A stretch of DNA of 50,643 bases, from positions 1 to 50,643 of the forward strand of contig CANMBU010000006.1 in NCBI GenBank assembly GCA_947496175.1, written 5' to 3'. Under the pieces are notes generated by a model. The model did not search any database, was not told the origin of the DNA, and saw nothing but the letters and a program-made list of their open reading frames with translations. Positions 17,378 to 25,407 of the stretch are shown one piece after another (positions within the stretch are counted from its first letter, which is position 1; each line of letters starts with the position of its first letter). The position numbers and the translations under genes were made by a program. Source of the DNA: an uncultured Roseovarius sp. (GTDB lineage Bacteria > Pseudomonadota > Alphaproteobacteria > Rhodobacterales > Rhodobacteraceae).

Positions 17378-18022
17378 TTACACAGATGGTTGAGCCCGCC
17401 CGCCGATCAGTGCCGCACAGATCCAGCCCGCGATGAACCCACCCAGATGCGTTTCCCAGGCCACCAATCCTTTGAGCGCCACCCACATCACCACGTTGAG
17501 CAGCACAAGACCCAGCACGGCCTGCCAGACCGGCCAGAGGCTTTGCCCCCGCCGCCGGCGCAGCACATAACGCCAGGCCTGCCAGGCCCCCAGAAGCCCG
17601 AAAAGAGCCCCTGACGCCCCCACCATGGGTTGCGGGCTGTTACTCAGAAGGCCGAAACACAGCGCGCCCCCGATAGCCGAGACAAAATAGAGCACCAGAA
17701 ATCGCCCCGTCCCCAGCCGCAGCATCACCACGCGCCCCAGCCCCCAAAGCACCAGCATATTGCCAATCAGATGCAGCAGCCCGCCATGCAGGAAGGAATA
17801 GCTGAGAAACATCACCCAGGGCTGTGCCGCATAATTGGGCCGCCAATTGTGCAAAAGCCCCGCCCAGAAGGCCCCGTTCTGATAGGCCAAGGCGCGCCAG
17901 CGTGTGGACCCGATGAGACCGTGATCAGCAGCGACGAGGGTGAGCTCGATGAGGATGTTGAGGGCGATGAGCCCGATCAGGATCAGCAGCGCATGCTCCC
18001 TGGGATCACAAGAGGATGTCAT
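17378..18022 (-). CDS. Rhomboid family intramembrane serine protease
   Basis: Polytopic inner-membrane protease of 214 residues with at least six hydrophobic segments. The catalytic parts are intact: HGGLLHLIGNM (His and Asn of the oxyanion region), GASGALFGL (catalytic Ser in GxSG) and ETHLGGFIAG (catalytic His in the last membrane segment). Such proteases cut single-pass proteins within the membrane. Its neighbour at 15973 is an unrecognised secreted protein in the same probable operon. A connection with the exosortase pathway, whose substrates also have a C-terminal membrane helix, is possible but unproven. Rhombosortases are relatives that handle GlyGly-CTERM proteins, but no such tail is seen here. 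Confidence 0.92.
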   Translation of the reverse strand: MTSSCDPREHALLILIGLIALNILIELTLVAADHGLIGSTRWRALAYQNGAFWAGLLHNWRPNYAAQPWVMFLSYSFLHGGLLHLIGNMLVLWGLGRVVMLRLGTGRFLVLYFVSAIGGALCFGLLSNSPQPMVGASGALFGLLGAWQAWRYVLRRRRGQSLWPVWQAVLGLVLLNVVMWVALKGLVAWETHLGGFIAGWICAALIGGRAQPSV

Positions 18023-18196
18023 GTTCTTGGTTTGAGGGCATATTTGCAGAAAAACAAGGCCATTGTCCCATGCAGAAAATTATAGCAGGGCGTAGAGTTA
18101 TACATTGTCGACGCTTTATTTTCTTATTATGACCACACATTCATTTCATGTGTGCGCCGGGTCGTCGAAGCGGCGTATTTAAGGTATGTAATTTAT

Positions 18197-18679
18197 ATGA
18201 CCAAGAGCCCTCAGATTATGGTTGTGGCATCTGCAGGCGGACATTGGGTGCAATTGATGCGGCTGCGCCCGGCCTGGGCCGGTCTTGATGTGACATATGT
18301 AACAACGGATCCTGGATTGAAATCTGTTGTCATGCCAGCCACAGGTTCAGAACCGCAAGGGCGCGTTGCGTTTTTCACTGTGACAGAAGGCAACCGGTGG
18401 CAAAAACGCAAATTGATAAAACAGCTTTTTCAGCTGTTCTGGCTGATTGCCAGAAAAAGGCCACAGCTCATCCTGACCACGGGTGCAGCACCAGGATACT
18501 TTGCCTTGCGCATTGGCAAGTTTTTCGGGGCGCGGACGCTTTGGATCGACAGTATGGCCAATGCAGAAGAGCTGTCCTTGTCAGGGCGTAAAATACAACG
18601 CCACGCAGATGTCTGTCTGACACAGTGGGAACACCTTGCTCAGAATGACAGCCCTCAATACTGGGGGTCTGTGCTTTGA
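18197..18679 (+). CDS. Alg14-like subunit of a two-part glycosyltransferase (PssD/EpsF type)
   Basis: Membrane-associated acceptor-side subunit, 160 residues from the ATG at 18197. The opening IMVVASAGGHWVQLMRLRPA carries the SxGGH motif of Alg14/PssD proteins. ILTTGAAPGYFALRIGKFFG and TLWIDSMANAEELSLSG follow, giving a GT-B N-terminal-like Rossmann domain. It ends with QYWGSVL and its stop overlaps the start of the Alg13-like gene (TTGA). In characterised pairs this subunit anchors the complex at the membrane and the Alg13-like subunit binds the UDP-sugar. The ribosome site is weak (AAGG about 13 bases upstream); an upstream start at 18152 is possible. Confidence 0.88.
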   Translation: MTKSPQIMVVASAGGHWVQLMRLRPAWAGLDVTYVTTDPGLKSVVMPATGSEPQGRVAFFTVTEGNRWQKRKLIKQLFQLFWLIARKRPQLILTTGAAPGYFALRIGKFFGARTLWIDSMANAEELSLSGRKIQRHADVCLTQWEHLAQNDSPQYWGSVL

Positions 18680-19167
18680 TTTTCCTGACAGTGGGCACGC
18701 ATGAACCGTTTGAGCGGCTGGTGAAAGCCGTAGATACTTGGGTAGGCGCTAACCCGGATCAGGCTCGTTTCTTTGGACAAATCACTGAGCATGGATACCG
18801 GCCAGAGCATTTTCCATTTATCGACAGGCTGTCTCCCACAGAGTATCAAACCCGTTTTGACGAGGCTGACCTGATCATTTCTCATGCGGGTATGGGCACC
18901 ATCCTGACTGCGCTCAGCAAGGGAAAACCCGTGGTGATCCTGCCCCGCCGGGGGCACCTTTCCGAAACCCGCAACGATCATCAATACACCACCGTGAAGC
19001 ATTTGGGGCACAGGCAAGGGGTTTACGTTGCCCAGGATGAGACCGAGCTTGGAGCCGTCTTGTCAAACGCGTTGTCCAACATGACAGATGAAACACATGC
19101 ACGCGTTTCTGATGTTGCACCGGTATCTTTTACAAATGCGCTTCGCACATTCATAACCCAGACATAG
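18676..19167 (+). CDS. Alg13-like subunit of a two-part glycosyltransferase (PssE type)
   Basis: Catalytic donor-binding subunit of 163 residues, equivalent to the C-terminal half of a GT28 glycosyltransferase. MIFLTVGTHEPFERLVKAVD at the N-terminus and ADLIISHAGMGTILTALSKG and KPVVILPRRGHLSETRNDHQ are the characteristic nucleotide-sugar-binding stretches. It starts with TTG, whose last two bases are part of the upstream stop codon, so it is probably translated by coupling. With the gene before it, it should make one glycosidic bond. Related bacterial pairs add glucuronic acid or galactose; the neighbouring UDP-sugar dehydrogenase suggests a uronic acid here, which is inference. Confidence 0.9.
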   Translation: MIFLTVGTHEPFERLVKAVDTWVGANPDQARFFGQITEHGYRPEHFPFIDRLSPTEYQTRFDEADLIISHAGMGTILTALSKGKPVVILPRRGHLSETRNDHQYTTVKHLGHRQGVYVAQDETELGAVLSNALSNMTDETHARVSDVAPVSFTNALRTFITQT

Positions 19168-19224
19168 GAAATCTCTCTGGAGTCAAACAGATGATTTTCC
19201 GACTTGGTACCAGGAGTTCAGACC

Positions 19225-20559
19225 ATGAGTAACGATTTTGAAAAGCTTTTGAGCCGCATAGAAAGCAAGGACGCCATTGTCGGCATCATTGGCCTTGGCT
19301 ATGTCGGCTTGCCGCTGGCCGTCACCGCGGCCAAGCGTGGCATGCCGGTTGTCGGCTTTGATATCGACCCGGCCAAGATCACCGATCTGGAGGCCTGCAA
19401 GAGCTATATCGAAGCGGTTGAGGATGCCGACCTTTCGGACCTGACCGCCAAGGGCAAGGTCAGCTGGACTTCGGATTTTGCCAACCTGTCAAAGGTGGAT
19501 GTGATTGTTGTCTGTGTGCCGACCCCGCTAACGGAACATCGCGAACCGGATCTGTCTTTTGTCACCGCCACGGCCGAAGTCATCAAAGACCACATTTCGG
19601 CCGGCACGCTGGTTGTGCTGGAATCCACCACATATCCCGGTACCACTGCCGAGGTGCTGACCCCCATTCTCGCAAAATCCGGTCACGTGCCGGGTGCGGC
19701 TATTTTTGTTGGCTTTTCGCCCGAACGCGAAGACCCTGGCAATGAAAGCTTTCGCACAGCCACCATTCCTAAAATCGTGGCCGGCGACGGGGAAGAGGCC
19801 CGCAAGCTGATCGAGGCGTTTTATCGCAACGTGGTGGATGCGGTTGTCCCGGTATCGACCACGCAGACTGCCGAAGCTGTAAAGATCACTGAAAACATCT
19901 TTCGTGCGGTCAATATCGCGCTGGTGAATGAGTTGAAGATCGTGTTTGACTCTATGGGCATTGATGTCTGGGAAGTGATTGATGGGGCGGCCACCAAGCC
20001 ATTTGGCTTTATGCCTTTCTATCCGGGCCCTGGCCTGGGCGGGCACTGCATTCCAATCGATCCGTTCTACCTGACCTGGAAGGCGCGGGAATATGAGCAT
20101 TCCACCCGCTTTATCGAGCTGGCCGGAGAAATCAATTCCAACATGCCCAATTATGTGGTGGCACGGCTGCGCGAAGTGCTTGATCGCGAAGCGGGCATCG
20201 GATTGTCGCGCGCGCGGGTGCTGATTATGGGGATCGCCTACAAGAAAAACGTCTCTGACATGCGCGAAAGCCCCTCTGTGCGGCTGATGTCGCTGATCGG
20301 AAATGCCGGGGCCAAAGTGGCCTTTCACGACCCGCATGTGCCTGTGATCCCGAAAATGCGGGAATATCCCGATCTTCTGGGGCAAAAGTCTCTCGCATTT
20401 GAGGATATCCGGGCTGAAGATTTTGATGCGATTTTGATCTCAACCGATCATGACGCGGTGGATTATGAGACCCTGGTGAAGCTGAAATTGCCAATCGTCG
20501 ACACCCGCAATGCCATCGCGCGGCGCGGTTTGTCGATGGCAACAGTCACAAAATCTTGA
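19225..20559 (+). CDS. Nucleotide-sugar dehydrogenase (UDP-GlcNAc 6-dehydrogenase, WbpA-like)
   Basis: Oxidises C6 of a UDP-sugar to the uronic acid using two NAD. I chose the ATG at 19225 (444 residues) because AGGAG lies 8 bases upstream. The NAD site IIGLGYVGLPLAVTAAK is near residue 26, the thioester cysteine is in GPGLGGHCIPIDPFYLTWKA, and the C-terminal domain begins VLIMGIAYKKNVSDMRESPS. The GHCIP active site and the N-terminal sequence match the WbpA/WecC branch (UDP-GlcNAc) rather than the UDP-glucose branch (GGSCFPKD), which is represented at 29243. This gives the plasmid two different uronic-acid routes. It lies just after the Alg14/Alg13 pair. Confidence 0.9.
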   Translation: MSNDFEKLLSRIESKDAIVGIIGLGYVGLPLAVTAAKRGMPVVGFDIDPAKITDLEACKSYIEAVEDADLSDLTAKGKVSWTSDFANLSKVDVIVVCVPTPLTEHREPDLSFVTATAEVIKDHISAGTLVVLESTTYPGTTAEVLTPILAKSGHVPGAAIFVGFSPEREDPGNESFRTATIPKIVAGDGEEARKLIEAFYRNVVDAVVPVSTTQTAEAVKITENIFRAVNIALVNELKIVFDSMGIDVWEVIDGAATKPFGFMPFYPGPGLGGHCIPIDPFYLTWKAREYEHSTRFIELAGEINSNMPNYVVARLREVLDREAGIGLSRARVLIMGIAYKKNVSDMRESPSVRLMSLIGNAGAKVAFHDPHVPVIPKMREYPDLLGQKSLAFEDIRAEDFDAILISTDHDAVDYETLVKLKLPIVDTRNAIARRGLSMATVTKS

Positions 20560-20598
20560 TGTCTGAAATGCGGTGACAGAGCGTCAGGCGGAGCGGTT

Positions 20599-21336
20599 TC
20601 AGCCTCGCCGACCGAATCCATTGACCAGCTTCTTGAGCGAAAACTTACCCTGCTTTTCGGCTCTTGCCGTTAACCCGGATCCCTCAATACCTGTCGACTT
20701 CTGCGGATCATATCCGAACCGGTCAAAATCCTTGGCGTAAAGCTCAGACAGGACGGTGATATCTTCAGGGGTTGGTGTGGCGCGTGCGATCTTTTTCTGT
20801 GTATGAGTGCCGCGTTCATTCAACCGTTCGATACCGCCGGTAAAGGTACTCGGCCCCACGGTTTCGTCCAGCCAGTTTATGACGTCATCCAATCCATTTT
20901 CGATATGGAAAATCTTTGCAGTGTCTGGAACAATATCATCCATAGGGCGAATATGATTATCATATGTAAATGGAGATTTCATATGTTTGTCTCTGATTTC
21001 CAGCAACCATGAGCTGAAGTCCATATTCGCCGGCAGCGTTTGCTCTACTTCAAGCTGAAAGTGAAAGGCGCTGACCAGACGAGGCAGGGGATGGCGCACA
21101 ATAGCAAAAGATAAGTCAATAAAATCACCTGGAAACAGCCGGGCCAGGGTGGTGCGATCCACATGTTGCGGGGATGTTTTGGACCAGCGTTTGGCTTCAG
21201 ATGTCAGGAAAAAATCCGAGTCGTGAAATGCCAGCGTGCCAAAGCGGTTCCGAAGGTATTTTTCCATGGAGGACCCTGCGCATTTTGGCACATGCGCAAA
21301 GTAAATAACCTTGGAGCCTGCTTTAAATAATGGCAT
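20599..21336 (-). CDS. Carbohydrate sulfotransferase-like protein (first)
   Basis: A 245-residue protein with the two PAPS-binding motifs of the Sulfotransfer_2 family. The 5-prime phosphosulfate loop is YFAHVPKCAGSSMEKYLRNR near residue 11, and the 3-prime phosphate region is FAIVRHPLPRLVSAFHF, with the Arg and Ser of the consensus. It has no signal peptide, so it acts in the cytoplasm or at its membrane, before polymer export. It probably sulfates the repeat unit or a lipid-linked intermediate. The gene is AT-richer than its neighbours and stands alone on the minus strand, convergent with the dehydrogenase, as if acquired separately. Confidence 0.85.
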   Translation of the reverse strand: MPLFKAGSKVIYFAHVPKCAGSSMEKYLRNRFGTLAFHDSDFFLTSEAKRWSKTSPQHVDRTTLARLFPGDFIDLSFAIVRHPLPRLVSAFHFQLEVEQTLPANMDFSSWLLEIRDKHMKSPFTYDNHIRPMDDIVPDTAKIFHIENGLDDVINWLDETVGPSTFTGGIERLNERGTHTQKKIARATPTPEDITVLSELYAKDFDRFGYDPQKSTGIEGSGLTARAEKQGKFSLKKLVNGFGRRG

Positions 21337-21711
21337 CTGACCACCACTCTATTACTGACTTAACTTCGCCGCCCCACCGCGACTTTGTATCCGACTATTA
21401 TGGATTTATCTACAGCAAAGCATACGGGGAAATACGTCACGCAAAACCCGTCAGGCATATTTAATTTTACTGTGTGACCTCATGATCTTGTTCCGTTATT
21501 GCGCTGAGATCGGTTCTTGTTGGGCGCAGCATCACTTCCAGAGATGCACCGCACATGTTAAATTTTTACCAAGACCTGAACATCAGCCAAAATCACACAT
21601 CACCACAATAAAGACAGAGAACCCAAAAGGTTTCTTATTACGGACGTTATTTTGTCGTCACTCCTGTGCTAAATCGATTGAAACCATAATGACCTGAGTA
21701 GGGGAAAAGCA
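21337..21711. promoter_or_regulatory. Intergenic region upstream of the cytidylyltransferase gene
   Basis: This 375-bp AT-rich stretch lies between the divergent sulfotransferase (minus) and nucleotidyltransferase (plus) genes and must carry both promoters. I see no convincing gene, repeat or hairpin in it. The 71-codon frame at 21482-21697 lacks a ribosome site and a protein-like composition. Confidence 0.4.
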
Positions 21712-22629
21712 TTGAAAACAGCTATTTTTGCAGGCGGGAAAGGCTCGCGGCTGATTGAAGAGACGAAGGTGCGTCCCAAGCCGCTGGTTGAAGTCGCCAA
21801 CCGGCCGATCCTGTGGCATATCATGCAGCATTATTCGACCTATGGGCATGACCACTTTGTGCTCGCCCTTGGCTATATGGGCGATCTGATCAAGCGATAT
21901 ATTTCAGACCTCTGCCAGTATAACGGCAATCTGCGCATTGATTTTGCCAATCGCGAGCTGTTTGGCGAACCCGAAGGCGACGCCGGGCGCGACGCGCCAA
22001 CGCCCCCTTGGGTGGTGGACCTGATCGACACCGGTACCGACACAATGACAGGCGGCCGTTTGGCCCGGCTAGAGCCTTATTTGCACGATGACACCTTTAT
22101 GCTGACCTATGGCGACGGGGTGTCGAATGTTGATCTCGACGCGCTGGTAAAATTTCACAAATCCCACGGCAAGCTGGTCACCATGACCATGGTGCGCCCG
22201 CTGACAACCTTTGGGCATCTGGCCGTGCGCGAGGACGGCCTTGTTGAAGGGTTTGAAGAAAAACCTGAAACGGCCATGGACTGGATCAATGGCGGGTTTT
22301 TCGTGCTCGAGCCTGAGGTCTTCAAGGCCGTGGAAAGTGTGAATGGCGACGAGATTATGTGGGAAGAAGGCCCGCTTCCCAAGCTCATGGAAATGGGTGA
22401 GCTGATGGCCTACCGCCATCCGGGCTTTTGGTATTGTATGGATCACCTGGCGGACAAACGCCGGCTGGAAGACATGTGGAAAAGTGGTAATCGCCCCTGG
22501 GCCACATGGGAACAGCCCACCAACGGGACTGCACATTCCAGACAGGCCAATGGCACCTCAGAAGAACATCAGCCCGGCATTGGGCGCGGGGCTAATCCCG
22601 GGGACTGGGTACGTTATAAATCGCTTTAA
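21712..22629 (+). CDS. rfbF: Glucose-1-phosphate cytidylyltransferase-like nucleotidyltransferase (RfbF)
   Basis: Makes a CDP-sugar from sugar-1-phosphate and CTP. The protein (305 residues, TTG start after AGGGGAA) opens MKTAIFAGGKGSRLIEETKV with the G-x-G-x-R pyrophosphorylase loop, then RPKPLVEVANRPILWHIM. LTYGDGVSNVDLDALVKFHK and FGHLAVREDGLVEGFEEKP are the RfbF-type core. It is about 45 residues longer than usual RfbF; the C-terminal extension after TWEQ is hydrophilic and rich in Gly, Asn and His. CDP-glucose normally feeds a CDP-glucose 4,6-dehydratase (RfbG), but none is encoded here, so either the chromosome supplies it or the CDP-sugar is used differently. It is followed after 240 bp by the GNAT-like gene. 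Confidence 0.87.
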   Translation: MKTAIFAGGKGSRLIEETKVRPKPLVEVANRPILWHIMQHYSTYGHDHFVLALGYMGDLIKRYISDLCQYNGNLRIDFANRELFGEPEGDAGRDAPTPPWVVDLIDTGTDTMTGGRLARLEPYLHDDTFMLTYGDGVSNVDLDALVKFHKSHGKLVTMTMVRPLTTFGHLAVREDGLVEGFEEKPETAMDWINGGFFVLEPEVFKAVESVNGDEIMWEEGPLPKLMEMGELMAYRHPGFWYCMDHLADKRRLEDMWKSGNRPWATWEQPTNGTAHSRQANGTSEEHQPGIGRGANPGDWVRYKSL

Positions 22630-22870
22630 TACCGCTTCTGCCCTGTAGGGTGACTGATTGAAGGTTGGTGAATCTCTCAAGGGTATGTGAGGTCTTCTCC
22701 TTTTGTAGTAACGATGTTGGATTTTGTTGTTTGGGATGGCTCAATATAGTCTGATAAAAATCATTATTTTATGCTATCGTTAAGGTAAGGATTTATGACT
22801 CTACTTTTCCTCCCATATTTGATCAAACATTGAACGGACGGCTTATTTCTATGGTGCGTAAAAGATTTTC

Positions 22871-24007
22871 ATGATGAAACGTCTGGTATCATTCGCTCGA
22901 AAAAATATTCGTACATACTTTCCAAAGATGCAGATCATGGAAGGCAAAGACGGCACAGCCGCCTTTTTGGGGCATATAGACAGACGTGCCAGTATCTCGG
23001 GTTTTTTCTGTGGTCAGGATCCCGTCATTACAAGCAACGCCTCTGTGTCAAAGTCAGCACTGACAGAAAAGGTCCTTGATCAGAGTTCTCAAGGAAGAGC
23101 TGTCGTCATTGCACAGAATATGTGGCCCTTTATCTCAAAAGATCATGCGCGGTTTTTTATAGAGGCACCTCTCCAGGTCACTCTTAAAAAACCAATTCCG
23201 GAAACGCATGACGACTTGATGAACAGTGTGCGAAATTCGACCACGAAAGAAGACCTTCGCCGCATCAGAAAGGCAGAGTTTACCTATCGCGTATCGCGGG
23301 ATCCGGACGACATAACCGTTTTTCATCGGGACTATTATGTGCCCGTGGTCAATAAGCAGTTTCCGGATGACGGGCAGATCATGTCTCTTCGTAAAATGCT
23401 CTCCGTGCTGGAACGCGGAGGAGAACTTGTCTGCGCTGATATTGGCGACAAATGGGTCGCCGGGCTTTTTATCATGTCTGCCAAAGGCAATTACGAAATG
23501 GGGCCCATGGGCATTTATCAGGCAGATGATGTATATCGTCAGCAGCGGGTGGTCTCTGCCTTGTTGGTCGGCAGTATGCAATATGCGGTTGAACGGAAAT
23601 GCACGACCGCGACCCTGGGCTATTCTCTGCCTTTTCTTGGGAAAGGGCCAATTTGGTTCAAAGCCAAATGGGGGTGCGACCTGAAATTTCATCAGGGCGG
23701 AGAAACAGCATATCTTCTTCTTGATCTGCGGCAACAAAGCACGCAACGCACTTTGACAGACAGTCCCATTGTTCATCGCCATGACGGGAAAATGGTTGCC
23801 TCCGCATGGCTCGATAACAGCGACAGCTGTCGCAATACCCTCGTCAGAGAGATCAACCGGATGGACAGTATCACGCACTGGCATATCTTCGGACAAGAGG
23901 AGGCCATTTCGAATGCGGGCCCGTTAAACGACCTGGAACATGTCAGGCTGGTCAGCTGCGATCCCGGGTCATCAGATCCGATTTGGCTTGGTGAGCAGAT
24001 CCGGTGA
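22871..24007 (+). CDS. FemAB/GNAT-like acyltransferase
   Basis: A 378-residue cytoplasmic protein with the double-GNAT look of FemAB/BioF2-type transferases. The core contains TKEDLRRIRKAEFTYRVSRD, then LLVGSMQYAVERKCTTATLG and GPIWFKAKWGCDLKF, the part that usually binds the acyl or aminoacyl donor. FemAB-like proteins often occur in exosortase-linked polysaccharide loci. It could N- or O-acylate a sugar of the repeat unit. Similarity is by pattern only, so the family call is moderate. Two ATG codons stand in tandem at 22871 and 22874 and the ribosome site is weak. The gene and its upstream gap are AT-richer than the flanks. Confidence 0.6.
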   Translation: MMKRLVSFARKNIRTYFPKMQIMEGKDGTAAFLGHIDRRASISGFFCGQDPVITSNASVSKSALTEKVLDQSSQGRAVVIAQNMWPFISKDHARFFIEAPLQVTLKKPIPETHDDLMNSVRNSTTKEDLRRIRKAEFTYRVSRDPDDITVFHRDYYVPVVNKQFPDDGQIMSLRKMLSVLERGGELVCADIGDKWVAGLFIMSAKGNYEMGPMGIYQADDVYRQQRVVSALLVGSMQYAVERKCTTATLGYSLPFLGKGPIWFKAKWGCDLKFHQGGETAYLLLDLRQQSTQRTLTDSPIVHRHDGKMVASAWLDNSDSCRNTLVREINRMDSITHWHIFGQEEAISNAGPLNDLEHVRLVSCDPGSSDPIWLGEQIR

Positions 24008-24033
24008 TCTTCTCTGGTGCTCCGGCAAGGGGC

Positions 24034-24083
24034 TAAAGCGTTTCACGATAAACCTGACTTACAGATGATCGCGAAACGCTTTA
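24034..24083 (+). repeat. Short copy of the dispersed palindromic repeat (copy C)
   Basis: A 50-bp palindrome with ends TAAAGCGTTTC and GAAACGCTTTA that matches the outer arms of the 116-bp elements at 1179 and 32644 but lacks their middle. It lies between two convergent genes (24007 and 24093), where its hairpin could act as a transcription stop. Confidence 0.75.
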
Positions 24084-24092
24084 ATCTTTCTT

Positions 24093-24668
24093 TTAAAGAC
24101 CCTGAGGCGGCGCAACAAACACTGTCCGGTCCGAGGGTATATCGCTTGAGATCACGCAATTTGGCCCGATCTGCACATTGTCCCCAATGGTGATGTTATC
24201 AATCATGACACTGCCCACACCAAAGGACACCTTGTTGCCAATCACAGGACCCTTGCCGGGGTCCCATTCATTGATAACCGCAAAAGCCACACCCTGCCGG
24301 ATGACGCAGTCATCTCCGAACCGCGCATAGTCATGGATCACGATGCCATGCTGATGGGCGATTTGCATACGCCGCCCGATATTGGCGCTTCGGCGCATCT
24401 CAATCCCGTAAAAAGCACGGCAAAACCGCCACCCCAGGACATAGAGTATATCCAGCGGCAAGCGGAAAAGCTTTGGCAATGTGGTGGCATAAACCCCGAG
24501 TCGGTGGATCCATAGCGCCTGCAGGCCCGGACGCGAAATCGCCCGGTGATGGGTGCGATAGTCTTCGGCCAAAATAGCCCGCAGCCCCATGGATGTGATG
24601 CGCTCTGCTTCCGTTTCAATAACAGGGTCATCCGGTTGCGGATCTCTCATATCTGTTGCTTCAAACAT
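24093..24668 (-). CDS. Serine O-acetyltransferase-like hexapeptide acyltransferase
   Basis: A 191-residue left-handed beta-helix acetyltransferase of the CysE family. After an alpha-helical N-terminus, the hexapeptide repeats begin at SANIGRRMQIAHQHGIVIHD and run through VIGNKVSFGVGSVMIDNI and GDNVQIGPNCVISSDIP. The motif with His in AHQHG and the following HDYARFG match acetyl-CoA-binding, CysE-like enzymes. In polysaccharide loci, proteins of this type acetylate sugars rather than serine. That reading fits the neighbours here (epimerase, glycosyltransferase), but a true CysE role cannot be excluded. It heads the short leftward group read before 24093. Start codon choice is between 24668 and 24650. 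Confidence 0.82.
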   Translation of the reverse strand: MFEATDMRDPQPDDPVIETEAERITSMGLRAILAEDYRTHHRAISRPGLQALWIHRLGVYATTLPKLFRLPLDILYVLGWRFCRAFYGIEMRRSANIGRRMQIAHQHGIVIHDYARFGDDCVIRQGVAFAVINEWDPGKGPVIGNKVSFGVGSVMIDNITIGDNVQIGPNCVISSDIPSDRTVFVAPPQGL

Positions 24669-24789
24669 CTGTAAAAAACTTCTTAGCTTCGACGAAATTT
24701 CTAAATAAACATAAGTTTTTTCGACTCTTGCAGTCTCTCAAGCCTTTGCGTTTTCGATCGTCTGACATTTTCTTGCACCCCCAGATGCT

Positions 24790-25326
24790 TTATGTTTCGG
24801 TTCCCCATAGCGGCCACTCGGAATCCTTTTGGGAAATCACCTCAACGGACCCCGGCCATGAAATTCCCAATGCGGGGTCATCATACCGCAAACCCCGTTC
24901 TGCTCCGGGGGTGTAGAATTCACCCACCGAATAGAACACTTCCGCCCCGTCGCTCAGTGTTAGATACCCATGTGCGAACATTTCGGGCACATAAAGCGCC
25001 CGGCGATTGGCCGCACTCAACTCTACCCCGAAATGCTGCAAATAAGTATCTGAATCCGGGCGCATATCGACAATCACGTCCCAGATGGCGCCGGATATAC
25101 AGCGTAAAAACTTGGTCTCGGCGGCTGGCGGCAACTGATAATGCAGGCCACGCAACGTGCCTTTGCGATGATTGAAGGACATGTTGGCCTGAGCAATGAC
25201 CGGCTTCAGGCCCTGAGCCTTGAATTCCTCAGCACAAAACGCGCGGGCAAAGAACCCACGGTCATCCGCGATCTGCTTGAGGTCAACCACATAAGCGCCT
25301 TGCAACGGGGTTGGAGTAAACAACAT
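24790..25326 (-). CDS. dTDP-4-dehydrorhamnose 3,5-epimerase family protein (RfbC-like)
   Basis: Cupin-fold epimerase of 178 residues from the ATG at 25326 (AGAGAG ribosome site). Motifs are GFFARAFCAEEF, then QANMSFNHRKGTLRGLHYQL with the catalytic His and Arg, KFLRCISGAIWDVIVDMRPD, and YVPEMFAHGYLTLSD. Its substrate is a 4-keto nucleotide sugar that it epimerises at C3 and/or C5. No RmlA, RmlB or RmlD gene is on this plasmid, so it is not part of a complete rhamnose operon here. It may act on the product of a local dehydratase/decarboxylase-like enzyme or on chromosomally made dTDP-4-keto-6-deoxyglucose. It precedes the CgeB-like glycosyltransferase region on the same strand. Confidence 0.88.
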   Translation of the reverse strand: MLFTPTPLQGAYVVDLKQIADDRGFFARAFCAEEFKAQGLKPVIAQANMSFNHRKGTLRGLHYQLPPAAETKFLRCISGAIWDVIVDMRPDSDTYLQHFGVELSAANRRALYVPEMFAHGYLTLSDGAEVFYSVGEFYTPGAERGLRYDDPALGISWPGSVEVISQKDSEWPLWGTET

Positions 25327-25407
25327 GGAACGTCTCTCTTTAAACTCATACAGGCCAAACACATAAAGATGAGAGAAGCCAATACGGCCTGGCTCAGGGC
25401 AGGTGGG

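Noticed and set aside
24790..25326. Rhamnose (rmlABCD) operon, as reported on some biofilm plasmids
   Set aside because: Only an RfbC-like gene is present; RmlA, RmlB and RmlD are absent, and the cytidylyltransferase belongs to a different sugar class.
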